From: an uncultured Parabacteroides sp.
Lineage (GTDB): Bacteria; Bacteroidota; Bacteroidia; Bacteroidales; Tannerellaceae
Length of the DNA stretch: 56,123 nucleotides
Direction: 5' to 3'
Assembly (NCBI GenBank): GCA_949289155.1
Contig: CASEMX010000025.1
Location: forward strand, 1-56,123
Under the pieces are notes generated by a model. It did not search any database and had not been told where the DNA came from. It saw only the letters and a list, made by a program, of their open reading frames with translations. Positions 16,418 through 25,953 of this stretch are shown here, piece by piece. A program made the translations under genes and the position numbers. Positions within the stretch are counted from its first letter, which is position 1. Every line of letters starts with the position of its first letter.

Positions 16418-18589
16418 CTACAAATTATCAAATAAATAATTAGACATCTTGGTATAAAGGTGGAAACGTGTATTTCCTCCATAAATTCCATGGTCACGGT
16501 CCTTATAGATGTGCATATCGAATTGCTTATTCGCCTGCACTAATGCCTCAGCATATTGGATACTTTGCAAAAAATGTACATTATCATCCGCAGAACCATG
16601 GATTAATAATAATTTCCCTTGCAACTCATTCGCCCGACGCATAGGAGAAGTTTCATTATATCCCTTTTCATTCTCTTGAGGAGTCCTCATGAAACGTTCG
16701 GTATAAACGGTATCGTAATAACGCCAATCCGTAGGAGGAGCTACGGCAATGCCTATTTTGAAGGTTCCTTTGCCAACGGTCAAAGCCATCAACGTATTAT
16801 ATCCACCGAAACTCCAACCCCAAATCGCCATACGGTCCTTATCTACATAAGGCAACTTACCCAAAGCTTGAGCCGCTTCCACTTGGTCTTGCGATTCATA
16901 CAAGCCCATTTTCATATAAGTACATTTGCGAAAAGCTTCTCCGCGCGCACCGGTTCCTCGTCCGTCCACACAAACTACAATAATGCCCTTCGATGCCAAA
17001 TATTGTTCCCAATCCAAACCAAACACATCCAATACTTGTTGGGAATTCGGACCGCTATATTGCGTCATCATAACCGGATATTTCTTGTTTTCATCGAAAT
17101 CCACCGGCTTTACCATCCATGCATTCAGTTCATATCCCGAAGCTGTAGTAATTGTAAAGAACTCTTTCGGCGAATAGGCTAGTTGAGCCAGTTTTTTGGT
17201 CAATTCGGCATTATCTTGCAACGTACGGAGCACACGGTTCTTCTTGGTCTCGTTTACCGTAATCTGCATCGGCGTATTTACATTCGAGAAACGATTCAAA
17301 TAATAGGCATAATTCGCACTGAATACAGCACTATTCGTTCCCTCTTTCAACGACAATTTTGTCTTTTTCCCTTTGGCATCAATCATATATACCGAGCGTC
17401 GCAAAGGACTCTCTTCTGCAGATTCATAATAGGTCACCTTTGTTTTCTCGTCATAACCAATCAGGCGGGTTACATCCCAATTTCCTTTCGTCACCTGACG
17501 CTGCATTACACCAGTTGGAGAATAGAAATAGATATGCGCATAACCATCCTGTTCGCTCACATAGGTAAATCCGCTCTTATAAAAAGCAATTGAAGATAAC
17601 CATTCGGAATCGACATAACATTCGTTCTCATCTTTCAATATCAACTTCGCCACGCCGCTTTTCGGATTAACATAATACATCTGGAAACGATTCTGCTGGC
17701 GATTCAAAGTCATCACTGCCAGTTGGGACGGGTCAGTCGTAAAAGCAATACGCGGGATATAACCATCCGCATCCAATGGAACGTTCAGTTTCTTTGTGTC
17801 CTTCGAAGAAACATTATACGCCATCACGCTAACCGACGAATTCTTTTCACCTGCATTCGGATACTTGTAATTATAATAGGTAGGATATGTGCCATTCCCA
17901 TACTTCTGCATAGAGAATTGAGGCACTTCCGATTCATCCGAACGCACAAAAGCCAAGATTTCACTATCCGGAGACCACGCCATGAGATTCGTTACCGCAA
18001 ATTCCTCCTCATAGACCCAATCCGTTACGCCATTCAATACCTTATTCAGCTCACCATCTTTGGTAATTTGTATCTCCGTATCATAATCGAATTTACGAAT
18101 CCAGATATTATTATCCCGCACGTAAGCACACATACGCCCATCTGGAGAGAAAGTTGGTATCATCTGCTTTACCGGAGAATCACTAAGCGGCTTCACGTAA
18201 TTGCGGCGCACATCATAATCATATACCATAGCTTTCGATGAGCGGCGGTAAATAGGCTCCACATCACAATAGAGCAATATATGATGTCCTGTGCTGCTAA
18301 TCGTATAATTGCTAAAAGAATCGAACGTACACTCGCGTGCCGTAGCAGCATTAAACAATGTATCGACCGGTTCGCCCGTACGATAAGCATATTTGATAAT
18401 CATCGTCCGCGACGGATTCATCGCCGTATAATGTTCTCCGTCCGGCAATGAACGCATCTCCCCGACATTTGTAATCTGGCGATATTTACCATCCGTAATA
18501 TCTTTCAATTCTATAGGATGGCTTCCGTTTTGCGCCCAACTTCCAATCACACAAGCTGAAAGCAGCAATCCAATTCCAATCTGTTTCAT
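16418..18589 (-). CDS. Dipeptidyl peptidase IV (S9B serine peptidase), exported
   Basis: Removes dipeptides, typically Xaa-Pro, from the N-terminus of peptides in the periplasm. The 723-residue protein has a signal peptide (MKQIGIGLLLSACVIGSWAQ), a beta-propeller (about residues 50-460, with repeats such as FSPDGRMCAYVRDNNIW and WSPDSEILAFVRSDE) and an alpha/beta-hydrolase domain. The DPP IV signature EEE in DWVYEEEF is present in the propeller. The catalytic triad is Ser593 in GWSFGGY, Asp668 in GSADDNVHF and His700 in DRDHGIYGG. Length and motifs match Porphyromonas and Bacteroides DPP IV. It lies 53 nt after aguB and may be part of the purA-agu transcript. Confidence 0.95.
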   Translation of the reverse strand: MKQIGIGLLLSACVIGSWAQNGSHPIELKDITDGKYRQITNVGEMRSLPDGEHYTAMNPSRTMIIKYAYRTGEPVDTLFNAATARECTFDSFSNYTISSTGHHILLYCDVEPIYRRSSKAMVYDYDVRRNYVKPLSDSPVKQMIPTFSPDGRMCAYVRDNNIWIRKFDYDTEIQITKDGELNKVLNGVTDWVYEEEFAVTNLMAWSPDSEILAFVRSDESEVPQFSMQKYGNGTYPTYYNYKYPNAGEKNSSVSVMAYNVSSKDTKKLNVPLDADGYIPRIAFTTDPSQLAVMTLNRQQNRFQMYYVNPKSGVAKLILKDENECYVDSEWLSSIAFYKSGFTYVSEQDGYAHIYFYSPTGVMQRQVTKGNWDVTRLIGYDEKTKVTYYESAEESPLRRSVYMIDAKGKKTKLSLKEGTNSAVFSANYAYYLNRFSNVNTPMQITVNETKKNRVLRTLQDNAELTKKLAQLAYSPKEFFTITTASGYELNAWMVKPVDFDENKKYPVMMTQYSGPNSQQVLDVFGLDWEQYLASKGIIVVCVDGRGTGARGEAFRKCTYMKMGLYESQDQVEAAQALGKLPYVDKDRMAIWGWSFGGYNTLMALTVGKGTFKIGIAVAPPTDWRYYDTVYTERFMRTPQENEKGYNETSPMRRANELQGKLLLIHGSADDNVHFLQSIQYAEALVQANKQFDMHIYKDRDHGIYGGNTRFHLYTKMSNYLFDNL

Positions 18590-18642
18590 TTCTTTTTATA
18601 GGTAAGTTTTAAAATACCATTCTAAATTCCGACTTCCAAATT

Positions 18643-19521
18643 CTACTTAACCAAAAACCGTTGCGTCAATCCCTCGAACGCATCAATGCGCCGGTCCCTG
18701 AAGAAAGGCCACCAGCGGCGTACCTGCTCGCTCCGTTGCTTGTCTATCTCAACAACACGGACTTCCTCTCTATCGTTAGTGAACTCCGTAAGCAATTCGC
18801 CTTGCGGACCTGCCACAAAACTATTACCCCAAAATTGGATTCCGTTCGTTTGTCCTGACGGGTCCGTTTCGTGTCCGGTACGGTTAACCGTAACGACCGG
18901 TATCCCATTCGCTACAGCATGTCCACGCTGGACTGTTATCCAAGCATTCAATTGACGCATTTTTTCCTCTTCGGTATCTGTACTCTCCCAACCTATGGCC
19001 GTAGGATAAATCAACATTTCTGCACCCCGCATTGCCATAAGCCGGGCTGCTTCGGGATACCACTGGTCCCAACAAACCAATACGCCCAAGCGTCCTACCG
19101 ACGTATCGATGGGTTCGAAGCCCAAATCACCCGGAGTGAAATAAAATTTCTCATAATAAGCGGGGTCATCAGGAATATGCATCTTTCGGTATTTCCCGGC
19201 AATCGTACCATCTTTTTCCATTACCACGGCAGTATTATGGTATAATCCGGGTGCACGCCGTTCGAACAGGGAGAGGACAATGACAATGCCCAACTCTTTT
19301 GCCAGTTTACCGAATGATTCGGTCGAGGGACCCGGTATTGGTTCCGCTTGGTCGAATAGTTCGGTATTCTCCGTTTGACAAAAATAAAGTCCGTTGTGCA
19401 ATTCCTGCAATACGACCAGTTCTGCACCTTGCCCGGCGGCTATCCGGATATTGGCTTGCAATTTGTGGATATTTGCAGTCCGGTCCTCTGTATTTTTTTG
19501 TTGAATCAAACCTACTTTCAT
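18643..19521 (-). CDS. aguB: N-carbamoylputrescine amidase
   Basis: Nitrilase-superfamily enzyme that hydrolyses N-carbamoylputrescine to putrescine, the last step of the agmatine route to polyamines. The triad is visible: Glu40 (LQELHNG), Lys113 (YRKMHIPDD) and Cys150 (VLVCWDQWYPE). The CWDQWYPEAAR stretch is typical of AguB. The start at 19521 (MKVGLIQQ) is chosen because the family begins there; an upstream codon at 19572 would add 17 unlike residues and overlap aguA. It gives 292 residues, the usual length. It follows aguA by 11 nt, and the pair supplies the two steps from agmatine to putrescine. Confidence 0.96.
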   Translation of the reverse strand: MKVGLIQQKNTEDRTANIHKLQANIRIAAGQGAELVVLQELHNGLYFCQTENTELFDQAEPIPGPSTESFGKLAKELGIVIVLSLFERRAPGLYHNTAVVMEKDGTIAGKYRKMHIPDDPAYYEKFYFTPGDLGFEPIDTSVGRLGVLVCWDQWYPEAARLMAMRGAEMLIYPTAIGWESTDTEEEKMRQLNAWITVQRGHAVANGIPVVTVNRTGHETDPSGQTNGIQFWGNSFVAGPQGELLTEFTNDREEVRVVEIDKQRSEQVRRWWPFFRDRRIDAFEGLTQRFLVK

Positions 19522-19532
19522 ATACTTTCTTT

Positions 19533-20555
19533 TTACACAATATATTCCTCTGGATACTGCATCGTAACACAATGCAATGAACCATGTTGCTTGATTAAAG
19601 GAAGACAGTTGATGCCTACTACCTCCCTATCCGGGAATAATTCTTGCAATATCTTACGGGCTGCCTCATCTTTCGGTGAATCATAAAAAGGCAAAAGCAC
19701 TGCCCCGTTAATAATCAGGAAATTCGCATACGTGGCAGGAAGACGCTCCCCTTTCCATTCCACCTTATCCGCCATCGGGAGCGGAACCAATCGGAAAGGC
19801 TCGCCATTCTTTTGCCGAAATGTTTCGAGTTCTTTTTCCATCAGACGGAGTTCCTCATAATGCGCATCCTCTTTATCCGTACATTGTACATAAGCTATCG
19901 TATCCTCAGCGCAGAATCGTGCTAACGTGTCGATATGCCCATCAGTATCATCCCCTATCAGGTCTCCATGATGCAACCAAAGGATATGCTCTGCTCCGAA
20001 AACGGAACAGATATATTCCTTCTGTGCCTCCTCTGACAAATGCCCGTTCCGATTCGGAGCCAACATACATTTGCCCGATAGCATCAACGTACCTTTTCCG
20101 TTCGACTCAATATTCCCTCCTTCCAATACGAAGGGAGACATATCCACCCACTCTATTTCCGGAGAAAAAACACCGGCTTCGAAAAGCCGGCGGGTTATCT
20201 GGTTATCTTTATCGGCAGAGAACTTCATTCCCCATCCGTTGAACACAAAGTCATACATCACATTGGGAGACCCCGGCAAAGAGAGCCCGCCATGGTCGCG
20301 CGCCCACGTATCATTTGTAGGCATCTCGACCAAGCGCAAGCGTGATTCATCGACCTCACCCAATTGCCTCCGGACTTCAGCGGCATCTTTGCAAACAATC
20401 AGTACGATTTCATGCTTTATTATCTCCCGTGCTATCGATACAAAACAAGGAATGACCTCATCCAATATAGAAGCCCAGTCAGTTTTCTCGTGTGGCCATG
20501 TCAATTGTACACCACTCTGGAGATGCCACTCCGCAGGAAAATCATTCCTCCTCAT
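19533..20555 (-). CDS. aguA: Agmatine deiminase
   Basis: Peptidylarginine-deiminase-fold enzyme that converts agmatine to N-carbamoylputrescine and ammonia. Family motifs visible are PAEWHLQSGVQLTWPH near the start, TNDTWARDHGG, VLEGGNIESNGKGT, GDDTDGHIDTLARF (with the catalytic His and Asp) and the nucleophile Cys near residue 329 in HGSLHCVT. The start at 20555 (MRRNDFPAEW) is preferred to 20576, which would deepen the overlap with purA from 14 to 35 nt. The length of about 340 is normal. It is followed after 11 nt by aguB, the next enzyme of the pathway. Overlap with purA implies co-transcription. Confidence 0.95.
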   Translation of the reverse strand: MRRNDFPAEWHLQSGVQLTWPHEKTDWASILDEVIPCFVSIAREIIKHEIVLIVCKDAAEVRRQLGEVDESRLRLVEMPTNDTWARDHGGLSLPGSPNVMYDFVFNGWGMKFSADKDNQITRRLFEAGVFSPEIEWVDMSPFVLEGGNIESNGKGTLMLSGKCMLAPNRNGHLSEEAQKEYICSVFGAEHILWLHHGDLIGDDTDGHIDTLARFCAEDTIAYVQCTDKEDAHYEELRLMEKELETFRQKNGEPFRLVPLPMADKVEWKGERLPATYANFLIINGAVLLPFYDSPKDEAARKILQELFPDREVVGINCLPLIKQHGSLHCVTMQYPEEYIV

Positions 20556-21813
20556 AGCGCACAATCGTCTGCTCACGATCCGGACCTACTGATACAATTT
20601 TGATAGGTACTCCCAATTCTTCTTCCAAGAAGGTTAGGTAAGCATTGAACTCTTCCGGAAATTCATCCTCACTTTTCATCGTTGTCATATCCGTTTGCCA
20701 GCCAGGAAGCTCTACATAGATAGGCTCTACCTCGCCATCAATCGAATAAGGGAACTCCGTTACCTCTTCTCCATTTATCTTATATGCCACGCAAGCTTTG
20801 ATTGTCTCGAACGTATCCAACACATCGCTCTTCATCATAATCAATTGGGTGACTCCGTTAATCATTACGGCATATTTCAGAGCTACCAAGTCAATCCATC
20901 CGCAACGGCGTTTACGACCCGTAACCGCACCGAACTCATGTCCCAACTGACCAATCTTATCCCCTACCTCATCGAACAATTCCGTTGGGAAAGGCCCGCT
21001 ACCAACTCGCGTACAATAGGCTTTGAAAATACCATATACCTCACCTATATTCCGCGGAGCTACACCCAGTCCGGTACAACATCCGGCGCAAATCGTATTC
21101 GATGAAGTAACGAATGGATATGACCCGAAATCTACATCCAGCATCGTGCCCTGTGCGCCCTCTGCCAATACATTCTTTCCCTCCTTCAAGAGATGGTTGA
21201 TGAAATGCTCGCTATCTATCAACTTGAATCGTTTCAAATAGTTCAATGCATCCATCCATTTAGCCTCTAATTCGGTAATATCATAGTCATAATTCAACGA
21301 TTTCAGAATTGCTTCGTGACGAGCTTTTGCCGCGCCGTAAATTGCATCGAAATCGCGCAACAAATCGCCTACGCGCACCCCATTGCGGCTCACTTTATCC
21401 GTATAGGTCGGACCGATGCCCTTACCCGTCGTACCAATCTTTCCGGCTCCCTTCGCTGCTTCGTAAGCCGCATCCAGAATACGATGGGTCGGCAATATGA
21501 GATGTGCCTTCTTCGAGATATACAGCTGTTTCGTAATATCATGTCCGCTGGCAGCTAACGCCTCGGCTTCCTCTTTAAATAAGACCGGGTCTAGCACTAC
21601 GCCATTGCCAATCACATTTACCTTCCCGCCTTGGAATATTCCCGAAGGAATAGAACGCAATACATATTTTTCACCTTTGAATTCTAAGGTATGCCCGGCG
21701 TTCGGTCCGCCCTGAAACCGGGCTACTACATCATATTTCGGAGTCAAAACATCGACAACTTTCCCTTTGCCTTCATCGCCCCATTGTAACCCTAATAAAA
21801 CATCGACTTTCAT
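20542..21813 (-). CDS. purA: Adenylosuccinate synthetase
   Basis: Joins IMP and aspartate with GTP hydrolysis, the first committed step to AMP. The 423-residue protein begins with the family P-loop LLGLQWGDEGKGK and shows GGPNAGHT, TTGKGIGPTYTDK, EGAQGTMLDVDFGSYPFVT and GRKRRCGWIDLVAL. The length is standard. It is the first gene of a minus-strand run; its 3' end overlaps aguA by 14 nt, linking purine synthesis and polyamine genes in one transcript. A -7-like box TACCTTTG lies about 63 nt upstream on the minus strand (21876-21883). Confidence 0.97.
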   Translation of the reverse strand: MKVDVLLGLQWGDEGKGKVVDVLTPKYDVVARFQGGPNAGHTLEFKGEKYVLRSIPSGIFQGGKVNVIGNGVVLDPVLFKEEAEALAASGHDITKQLYISKKAHLILPTHRILDAAYEAAKGAGKIGTTGKGIGPTYTDKVSRNGVRVGDLLRDFDAIYGAAKARHEAILKSLNYDYDITELEAKWMDALNYLKRFKLIDSEHFINHLLKEGKNVLAEGAQGTMLDVDFGSYPFVTSSNTICAGCCTGLGVAPRNIGEVYGIFKAYCTRVGSGPFPTELFDEVGDKIGQLGHEFGAVTGRKRRCGWIDLVALKYAVMINGVTQLIMMKSDVLDTFETIKACVAYKINGEEVTEFPYSIDGEVEPIYVELPGWQTDMTTMKSEDEFPEEFNAYLTFLEEELGVPIKIVSVGPDREQTIVRYEEE

Positions 21814-22235
21814 GTTTTTTATCTAATAAATCTTATTAATTTAATCATCAAAAAGGAGCCTTGTGCCCCACCGGACAAAGGTAGTAATTAATTTTGAATT
21901 ACAGAGACAATAGAAATCCTTCCTCCAAACTTTTCGGAGGGAAAAGGAACCAGTCGCTTCTTGGAGAAGCTTTTACCGTACCTATATTATTATCTCATTC
22001 AAGACAAAATGAGGAGAACGAGTTATTCGCTGAATTGCAACTTGATTTATATATGAAAAACTATGGGGCGATTTACTTTTTATTCCGAATATAAATCCAA
22101 AATCGAGGGATATTTTTAAGTTTATCCGGGATAGATTCATCTTTTTGTTTAAATGTTTTATTTGGCTTTGTCATAGCCGGCAGTTTATTCTATCATTTTA
22201 TCAGATTTATTATTTGCTTGTTCACAAATAATATT
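21814..22235. other. Divergent gap between purA and rseC, no gene seen
   Basis: This AT-rich stretch separates the divergent purA and rseC-rnf units. On the purA side there is TACCTTTG (minus strand, 21876-21883), matching the Bacteroidota -7 box but without a good -33 partner. Two small hairpins are visible, CCTCC/GGAGG around 21920-21937 and GCTTCT/AGAAGC around 21954-21968. A short open frame at 21894-22094 has no ribosome binding site or recognisable content and is not called. Confidence 0.5.
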
Positions 22236-22243
22236 TACTTTTG
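22213..22243 (+). promoter_or_regulatory. Bacteroidota-type promoter of the rseC-rnf operon
   Basis: TTTG at 22213-22216 and TACTTTTG at 22236-22243 are separated by exactly 19 bp, matching the sigma-ABfr consensus TTTG-N19-TAnnTTTG. Transcription would begin near 22250, giving a leader of about 25 nt before the rseC start at 22275. Confidence 0.8.
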
Positions 22244-22274
22244 CTCCAAATTTTGCAAAGTCGAGTTTACAACC

Positions 22275-22697
22275 ATGAGCGAATGTATCCAACATCCCGG
22301 AGTCGTCGAACGGACAGAAGGCAATAAGGTGTTCGTGCGGATTACCCAATATTCTGCATGTGCGGGTTGCCATGCGAAATCGGCCTGTACATTATCCGAC
22401 CGGAAGGAGAAGCTGATTGAAGTCGAGGATATCTTGGCAACAAATTACCATCCGGGTGAACCGGTTGTTATCATAGGGCAGAATTCGATGGGAATGGAAG
22501 CCGTTTTACTTGCATTCGCTTTGCCGGTTATCATCCTGTTGCTGGCGATTGTCGCCGGAGTTTCAGCCGGATGGACGGAGACAATGAGCGGGGCATTGGG
22601 ATTGTTGATCCTGATACCCTATTATTTTGCATTATATGTGTTACGTAATAAGTTAAAAAAGCGTTTTGTTTTCAGATTGAAAAAACTAAAAGATTAA
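22275..22697 (+). CDS. rseC: RseC/SoxR-reducing-system family membrane protein
   Basis: A small membrane protein, 140 residues, commonly the first gene of Rnf operons in Bacteroidota. In Enterobacteria the relative RsxC-associated protein takes part in reducing SoxR, but its precise role here is not known. The N-terminal part has the Cys cluster of the family (Cys29, Cys32 and Cys38 in ACAGCHAKSAC). Two membrane helices follow at about residues 75-95 and 102-122. The start at 22275 gives the conserved beginning SECIQHPGVVE; the codon at 22218 lies upstream of the predicted transcription start. The stop is 4 nt before rnfB. Confidence 0.9.
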   Translation: MSECIQHPGVVERTEGNKVFVRITQYSACAGCHAKSACTLSDRKEKLIEVEDILATNYHPGEPVVIIGQNSMGMEAVLLAFALPVIILLLAIVAGVSAGWTETMSGALGLLILIPYYFALYVLRNKLKKRFVFRLKKLKD

Positions 22698-22701
22698 ATA
22701 T

Positions 22702-23622
22702 ATGATTTTAATTGCCGTTATTTCGTTAGGGGTGATCGGTATAATCGGCGCCCTTTTACTGTATGTGGCTTCCAAAAAATTCGAAGTACATGAAGATCCG
22801 CGTATAGGTCAAGTACAAGAAGTTTTGCCTGGAGCTAATTGTGGTGGATGCGGATTCGCCGGTTGTGCCGGATTCGCCGGAGCATGTGTAAAAGCTGATT
22901 CATTGGACGGGATGCTTTGTCCGGTAGGTGGTACGACAGTCATGGCAAAGATTGCGGCCATCTTAGGGAAAGAAGCCGGCTCGGCTGAACCGAAAATCGC
23001 AGTAGTCCGTTGTAATGGAACTTGTGCCGCTCGTCCGAAAACGAACCATTATGATGGAGTGAAGAGTTGTGCGGTGGCATCTTCGCTATATGGCGGAGAG
23101 ACCAATTGCACCTTTGGCTGTTTGGGTTATGGTGATTGTGTGAAGGCGTGCAATTTTGATGCGATTCACATCAATCCAGAAACAGGATTGGCCGAGGTGG
23201 ACGAAGAAAAATGTACTGCTTGTGGCGCTTGTGCGAAGGCTTGTCCGAAAGGAGTCATCGAATTGCGCAAGAAGGGACCGAAATCCCGCCGTATTTTTGT
23301 GAGTTGCATAAATAAAGACAAGGGTGCTGTTGCCCGCAAGGCTTGTGCCAACGCTTGTATCGGATGCGGTAAATGCGCGAAAGAGTGTCCGTTTGGTGCA
23401 ATTACGGTAGAAAATAATGTAGCTTACATTGATTATACGAAATGCCGTATGTGCCGTAAGTGCGTAGCGGTTTGTCCGACCGGTGCTATCCATGAATTGA
23501 ACTTCCCGCCACGTAAGGAAGCAGAACCGAAAGCAGCCGTAGAGAAACCGGCCGCTCCGGTAGAGGCTAAATCGGCTGAGAACACAACAACAAAAGTAAA
23601 GGAAGAAGAAATTAAAAAATAA
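22702..23622 (+). CDS. rnfB: Rnf complex iron-sulfur subunit RnfB
   Basis: Electron-carrying subunit of the Rnf complex, which couples ferredoxin:NAD+ electron transfer to ion pumping across the inner membrane. The 306-residue protein has one N-terminal membrane helix (residues 2-22), then the four-Cys cluster motif GANCGGCGFAGCAGF with a downstream CPVGG. Several ferredoxin motifs follow (CTACGACAKACPKG, CIGCGKCAKECPFG, CRMCRKCVAVCPTG) and a Cys-rich stretch CNGTCAARPK. The Pro/Ala/Glu/Lys-rich tail after about residue 270 is a low-complexity extension often seen in Bacteroidota members. It sits between rseC (4 nt) and rnfC (14 nt). Confidence 0.97.
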   Translation: MILIAVISLGVIGIIGALLLYVASKKFEVHEDPRIGQVQEVLPGANCGGCGFAGCAGFAGACVKADSLDGMLCPVGGTTVMAKIAAILGKEAGSAEPKIAVVRCNGTCAARPKTNHYDGVKSCAVASSLYGGETNCTFGCLGYGDCVKACNFDAIHINPETGLAEVDEEKCTACGACAKACPKGVIELRKKGPKSRRIFVSCINKDKGAVARKACANACIGCGKCAKECPFGAITVENNVAYIDYTKCRMCRKCVAVCPTGAIHELNFPPRKEAEPKAAVEKPAAPVEAKSAENTTTKVKEEEIKK

Positions 23623-23636
23623 AAAAATCTAATCGT

Positions 23637-24967
23637 ATGCTAAGGACATTTCGAATCGGAGGCATTCACCCGCCCGAGAATAAACTGTCTGCCGGTAAAA
23701 AGATTACCGCACTGGCTGCACCCAAACAGGTTATTATCCCTTTGAGCCAGCATATTGGTGCTCCGGCACAACCGTGGTGAAAAAAGGAGACATGGTTAAA
23801 GTAGGTACATTGTTGGCTAAAGCCGGCGGTTTTGTTTCTGCAAATATCCATTCGTCTGTTTCTGGAAAAGTAAATAAAATAGATAATGCGCTTGACACAA
23901 GTGGTTATAAACGTCCGGCGGTTTATATAGACGTAGAAGGAGACGAATGGGAAGAATCCATCGACCGGAGCGATACGCTGGTGAAAGATTGCAATTTGTC
24001 ATCGAAAGAGATTATCGATAAGATTGCCGAAGCCGGCGTCGTAGGTATGGGAGGCGCAACCTTCCCAACCCAAGTAAAATTGCTTCCTCCTCCGGGAAAC
24101 AAAGCAGAAATTGTCATAGTCAATGCTGTTGAATGCGAACCGTATTTAACTGCCGACCACGAGTTGATGTTGGAAAAAGGCGAACAGATATTGGTGGGCG
24201 TTACTCTCCTGATGAAAGCAGCAAATGTGAATAAAGCGGTCATTGGAATCGAGAATAATAAACCGGACGCTATTGCCCACATGACAAAGTTAGCAGCAGC
24301 TTATCCGGGCATCGAAGTAATGCCGCTGAAAGTAAAATATCCGCAAGGAGGCGAAAAGCAATTGATTGACGCAGTCACTTCCCGCCAAGTGAAGAGCGGA
24401 GCATTGCCTATCTCAGTCGGCGCTATTGTCCAAAATGTTGGAACAGTTTATGCCGTTTACGAAGCTGTTCAGAAGAATAAACCGTTATTTGAACGCGTAG
24501 TTACTGTAACCGGTAAAGCGGTAAAGACTCCTTCTAATTTCTTAGTTCGTATAGGTACTCCCATCAGCAATTTGATAGAAGCAGCCGGAGGCATACCAGA
24601 AAATACGGGAAAGATTATTGGCGGTGGTCCTATGATGGGAAAAGCCTTGATTAGTCCTGAAGTCCCAGTAGGGAAAGGCTGTTCCGGAGTGCTATTAATG
24701 GCACAGGAAGAATCCGTACGTAAGCCGATGCATGATTGTATCCGTTGCGCAAAATGCGTCAGTGTTTGTCCGATGGGCTTGAATCCTGCGTTTTTGATGC
24801 GTTCGACGGTCTATCAGAAATGGGACCTTGCCGAAGAAGACCATATCCAAGATTGCATCGAGTGCGGTTCATGCAGTTATACGTGCCCGGCCAATCGTCC
24901 GTTATTAGACCATATTCGTGTAGGTAAAGCGAAAGTAATGGGAATCATTCGATCCAGAAAGTCATAA
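23637..24967 (+). pseudogene. rnfC: Rnf complex subunit RnfC, with an apparent one-base frameshift near codon 46
   Basis: RnfC is the peripheral NADH-dehydrogenase-like subunit of Rnf. The frame starting at 23637 encodes the normal beginning (MLRTFRIGGIHPPENK, then HIGAPAQP) and then meets TGG TGA at 23775-23780. The rest of the protein continues in the -1 frame from 23774 (VVKKGDMVKVGTLLAKAGG) to 24967. Adding one G in the CCGTGGTG stretch would restore a 443-residue RnfC of normal length. The downstream part is intact, with the NuoF-like and SLBB regions and two ferredoxin motifs (CIRCAKCVSVCP, CIECGSCSYTCP). Either the base is missing through a sequencing or assembly error, or the gene is damaged. 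A shorter product could start at ATG 23792, preceded by AAAGGAG. The other Rnf genes are intact, which favours an error. Confidence 0.85.
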
Positions 24968-24982
24968 ATAATTAGAGCAATA

Positions 24983-25951
24983 ATGGAAAATAGTTTATAT
25001 GTATCGCCTTCTCCGCATATTCATAGCGGGGATAGTATCAGTAAAAATATGTATGGAGTACTGATTGCCCTGATTCCGGCTTTCTTGGTATCTCTGTACT
25101 ATTTCGGATTAGGAGCATTGATGGTTACACTGATTTCAGTGGTATCTTGCGTGCTGTTCGAATATTTGATTCAAAAGTTTATCATGAAGAAAGAGCCGAC
25201 CATTTGGGATGGCTCGGCTATCCTGACCGGTGTTTTATTGGCATTCAACGTTCCGTCAAACTTACCGGCTTGGATTATCATATTGGGCGCTCTGTTTGCC
25301 ATCGGCGTAGCCAAGATGTCTTTTGGAGGATTGGGAAATAATATCTTTAACCCGGCATTGGCAGGACGTGCATTCCTGTTGATTTCGTTCCCGGCCCAGA
25401 TGACGACTTGGCCTTTAGTGGATGCTACCAGCGCATTTCCGCTTACTTATACGGATGCAGAGACCGGAGCGACGGTTCTTTCCTTATTAAATGAGGGCGT
25501 AAAGGAACTTCCCGCTTATACTTCGTTATTAATAGGAAATCATGGAGGTAGTTTAGGTGAAGTGAGCGCGATTGCGTTATTACTCGGCTTTGCTTATATG
25601 TTATGGAAGAAGATTATCACTTGGCATATTCCGGTGACGATTATCGTTACGGTATTCGCATTCACAGGTATCATGCATTTGGTCAATCCGGAAGCATATG
25701 CAAATCCGTTTATCCATATTCTTTCCGGAGGTCTGATGTTAGGGGCTATCTTTATGGCGACTGATTATGTAACCTCTCCGATGACGAAAAAAGGAATGGT
25801 TATTTATGCCATAGGTATCGGTTTGCTTACCGCAATTATCCGTTTGTTCGGTTCATATCCGGAAGGTATGTCTTTCGCCATTCTGATTATGAACTCATTG
25901 ACTCCGCTAATCAATGCTTATGTTAAACCTAAACATTTTGGAGAGAAGTAA
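24983..25951 (+). CDS. rnfD: Rnf complex membrane subunit RnfD, covalently flavinylated
   Basis: Integral membrane subunit of Rnf that carries FMN on a threonine. The 322-residue protein begins SPSPHIHSGDSISKNMYGV, typical of RnfD/NqrB, and has about nine hydrophobic segments. The flavinylation motif is TGATVLS, with Thr164 in the position of the modified residue (S/TGAT). GNNIFNPALAGRAFLL and ATDYVTSPMTKKG are further family features. It starts 15 nt after rnfC and ends 2 nt before rnfG. No ApbE flavin transferase gene is in the window. Confidence 0.96.
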   Translation: MENSLYVSPSPHIHSGDSISKNMYGVLIALIPAFLVSLYYFGLGALMVTLISVVSCVLFEYLIQKFIMKKEPTIWDGSAILTGVLLAFNVPSNLPAWIIILGALFAIGVAKMSFGGLGNNIFNPALAGRAFLLISFPAQMTTWPLVDATSAFPLTYTDAETGATVLSLLNEGVKELPAYTSLLIGNHGGSLGEVSAIALLLGFAYMLWKKIITWHIPVTIIVTVFAFTGIMHLVNPEAYANPFIHILSGGLMLGAIFMATDYVTSPMTKKGMVIYAIGIGLLTAIIRLFGSYPEGMSFAILIMNSLTPLINAYVKPKHFGEK

Positions 25952-25953
25952 AG

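Noticed and set aside
21894-22094. 66-codon frame between purA and rseC
   Set aside because: No start signals, no conserved motif and biased towards intergenic composition.
23774-23800. Programmed frameshifting in rnfC
   Set aside because: The A-rich stretch lies after the frame-0 stop codon and there is no slippery heptamer before it; a missing base explains the sequence more simply.
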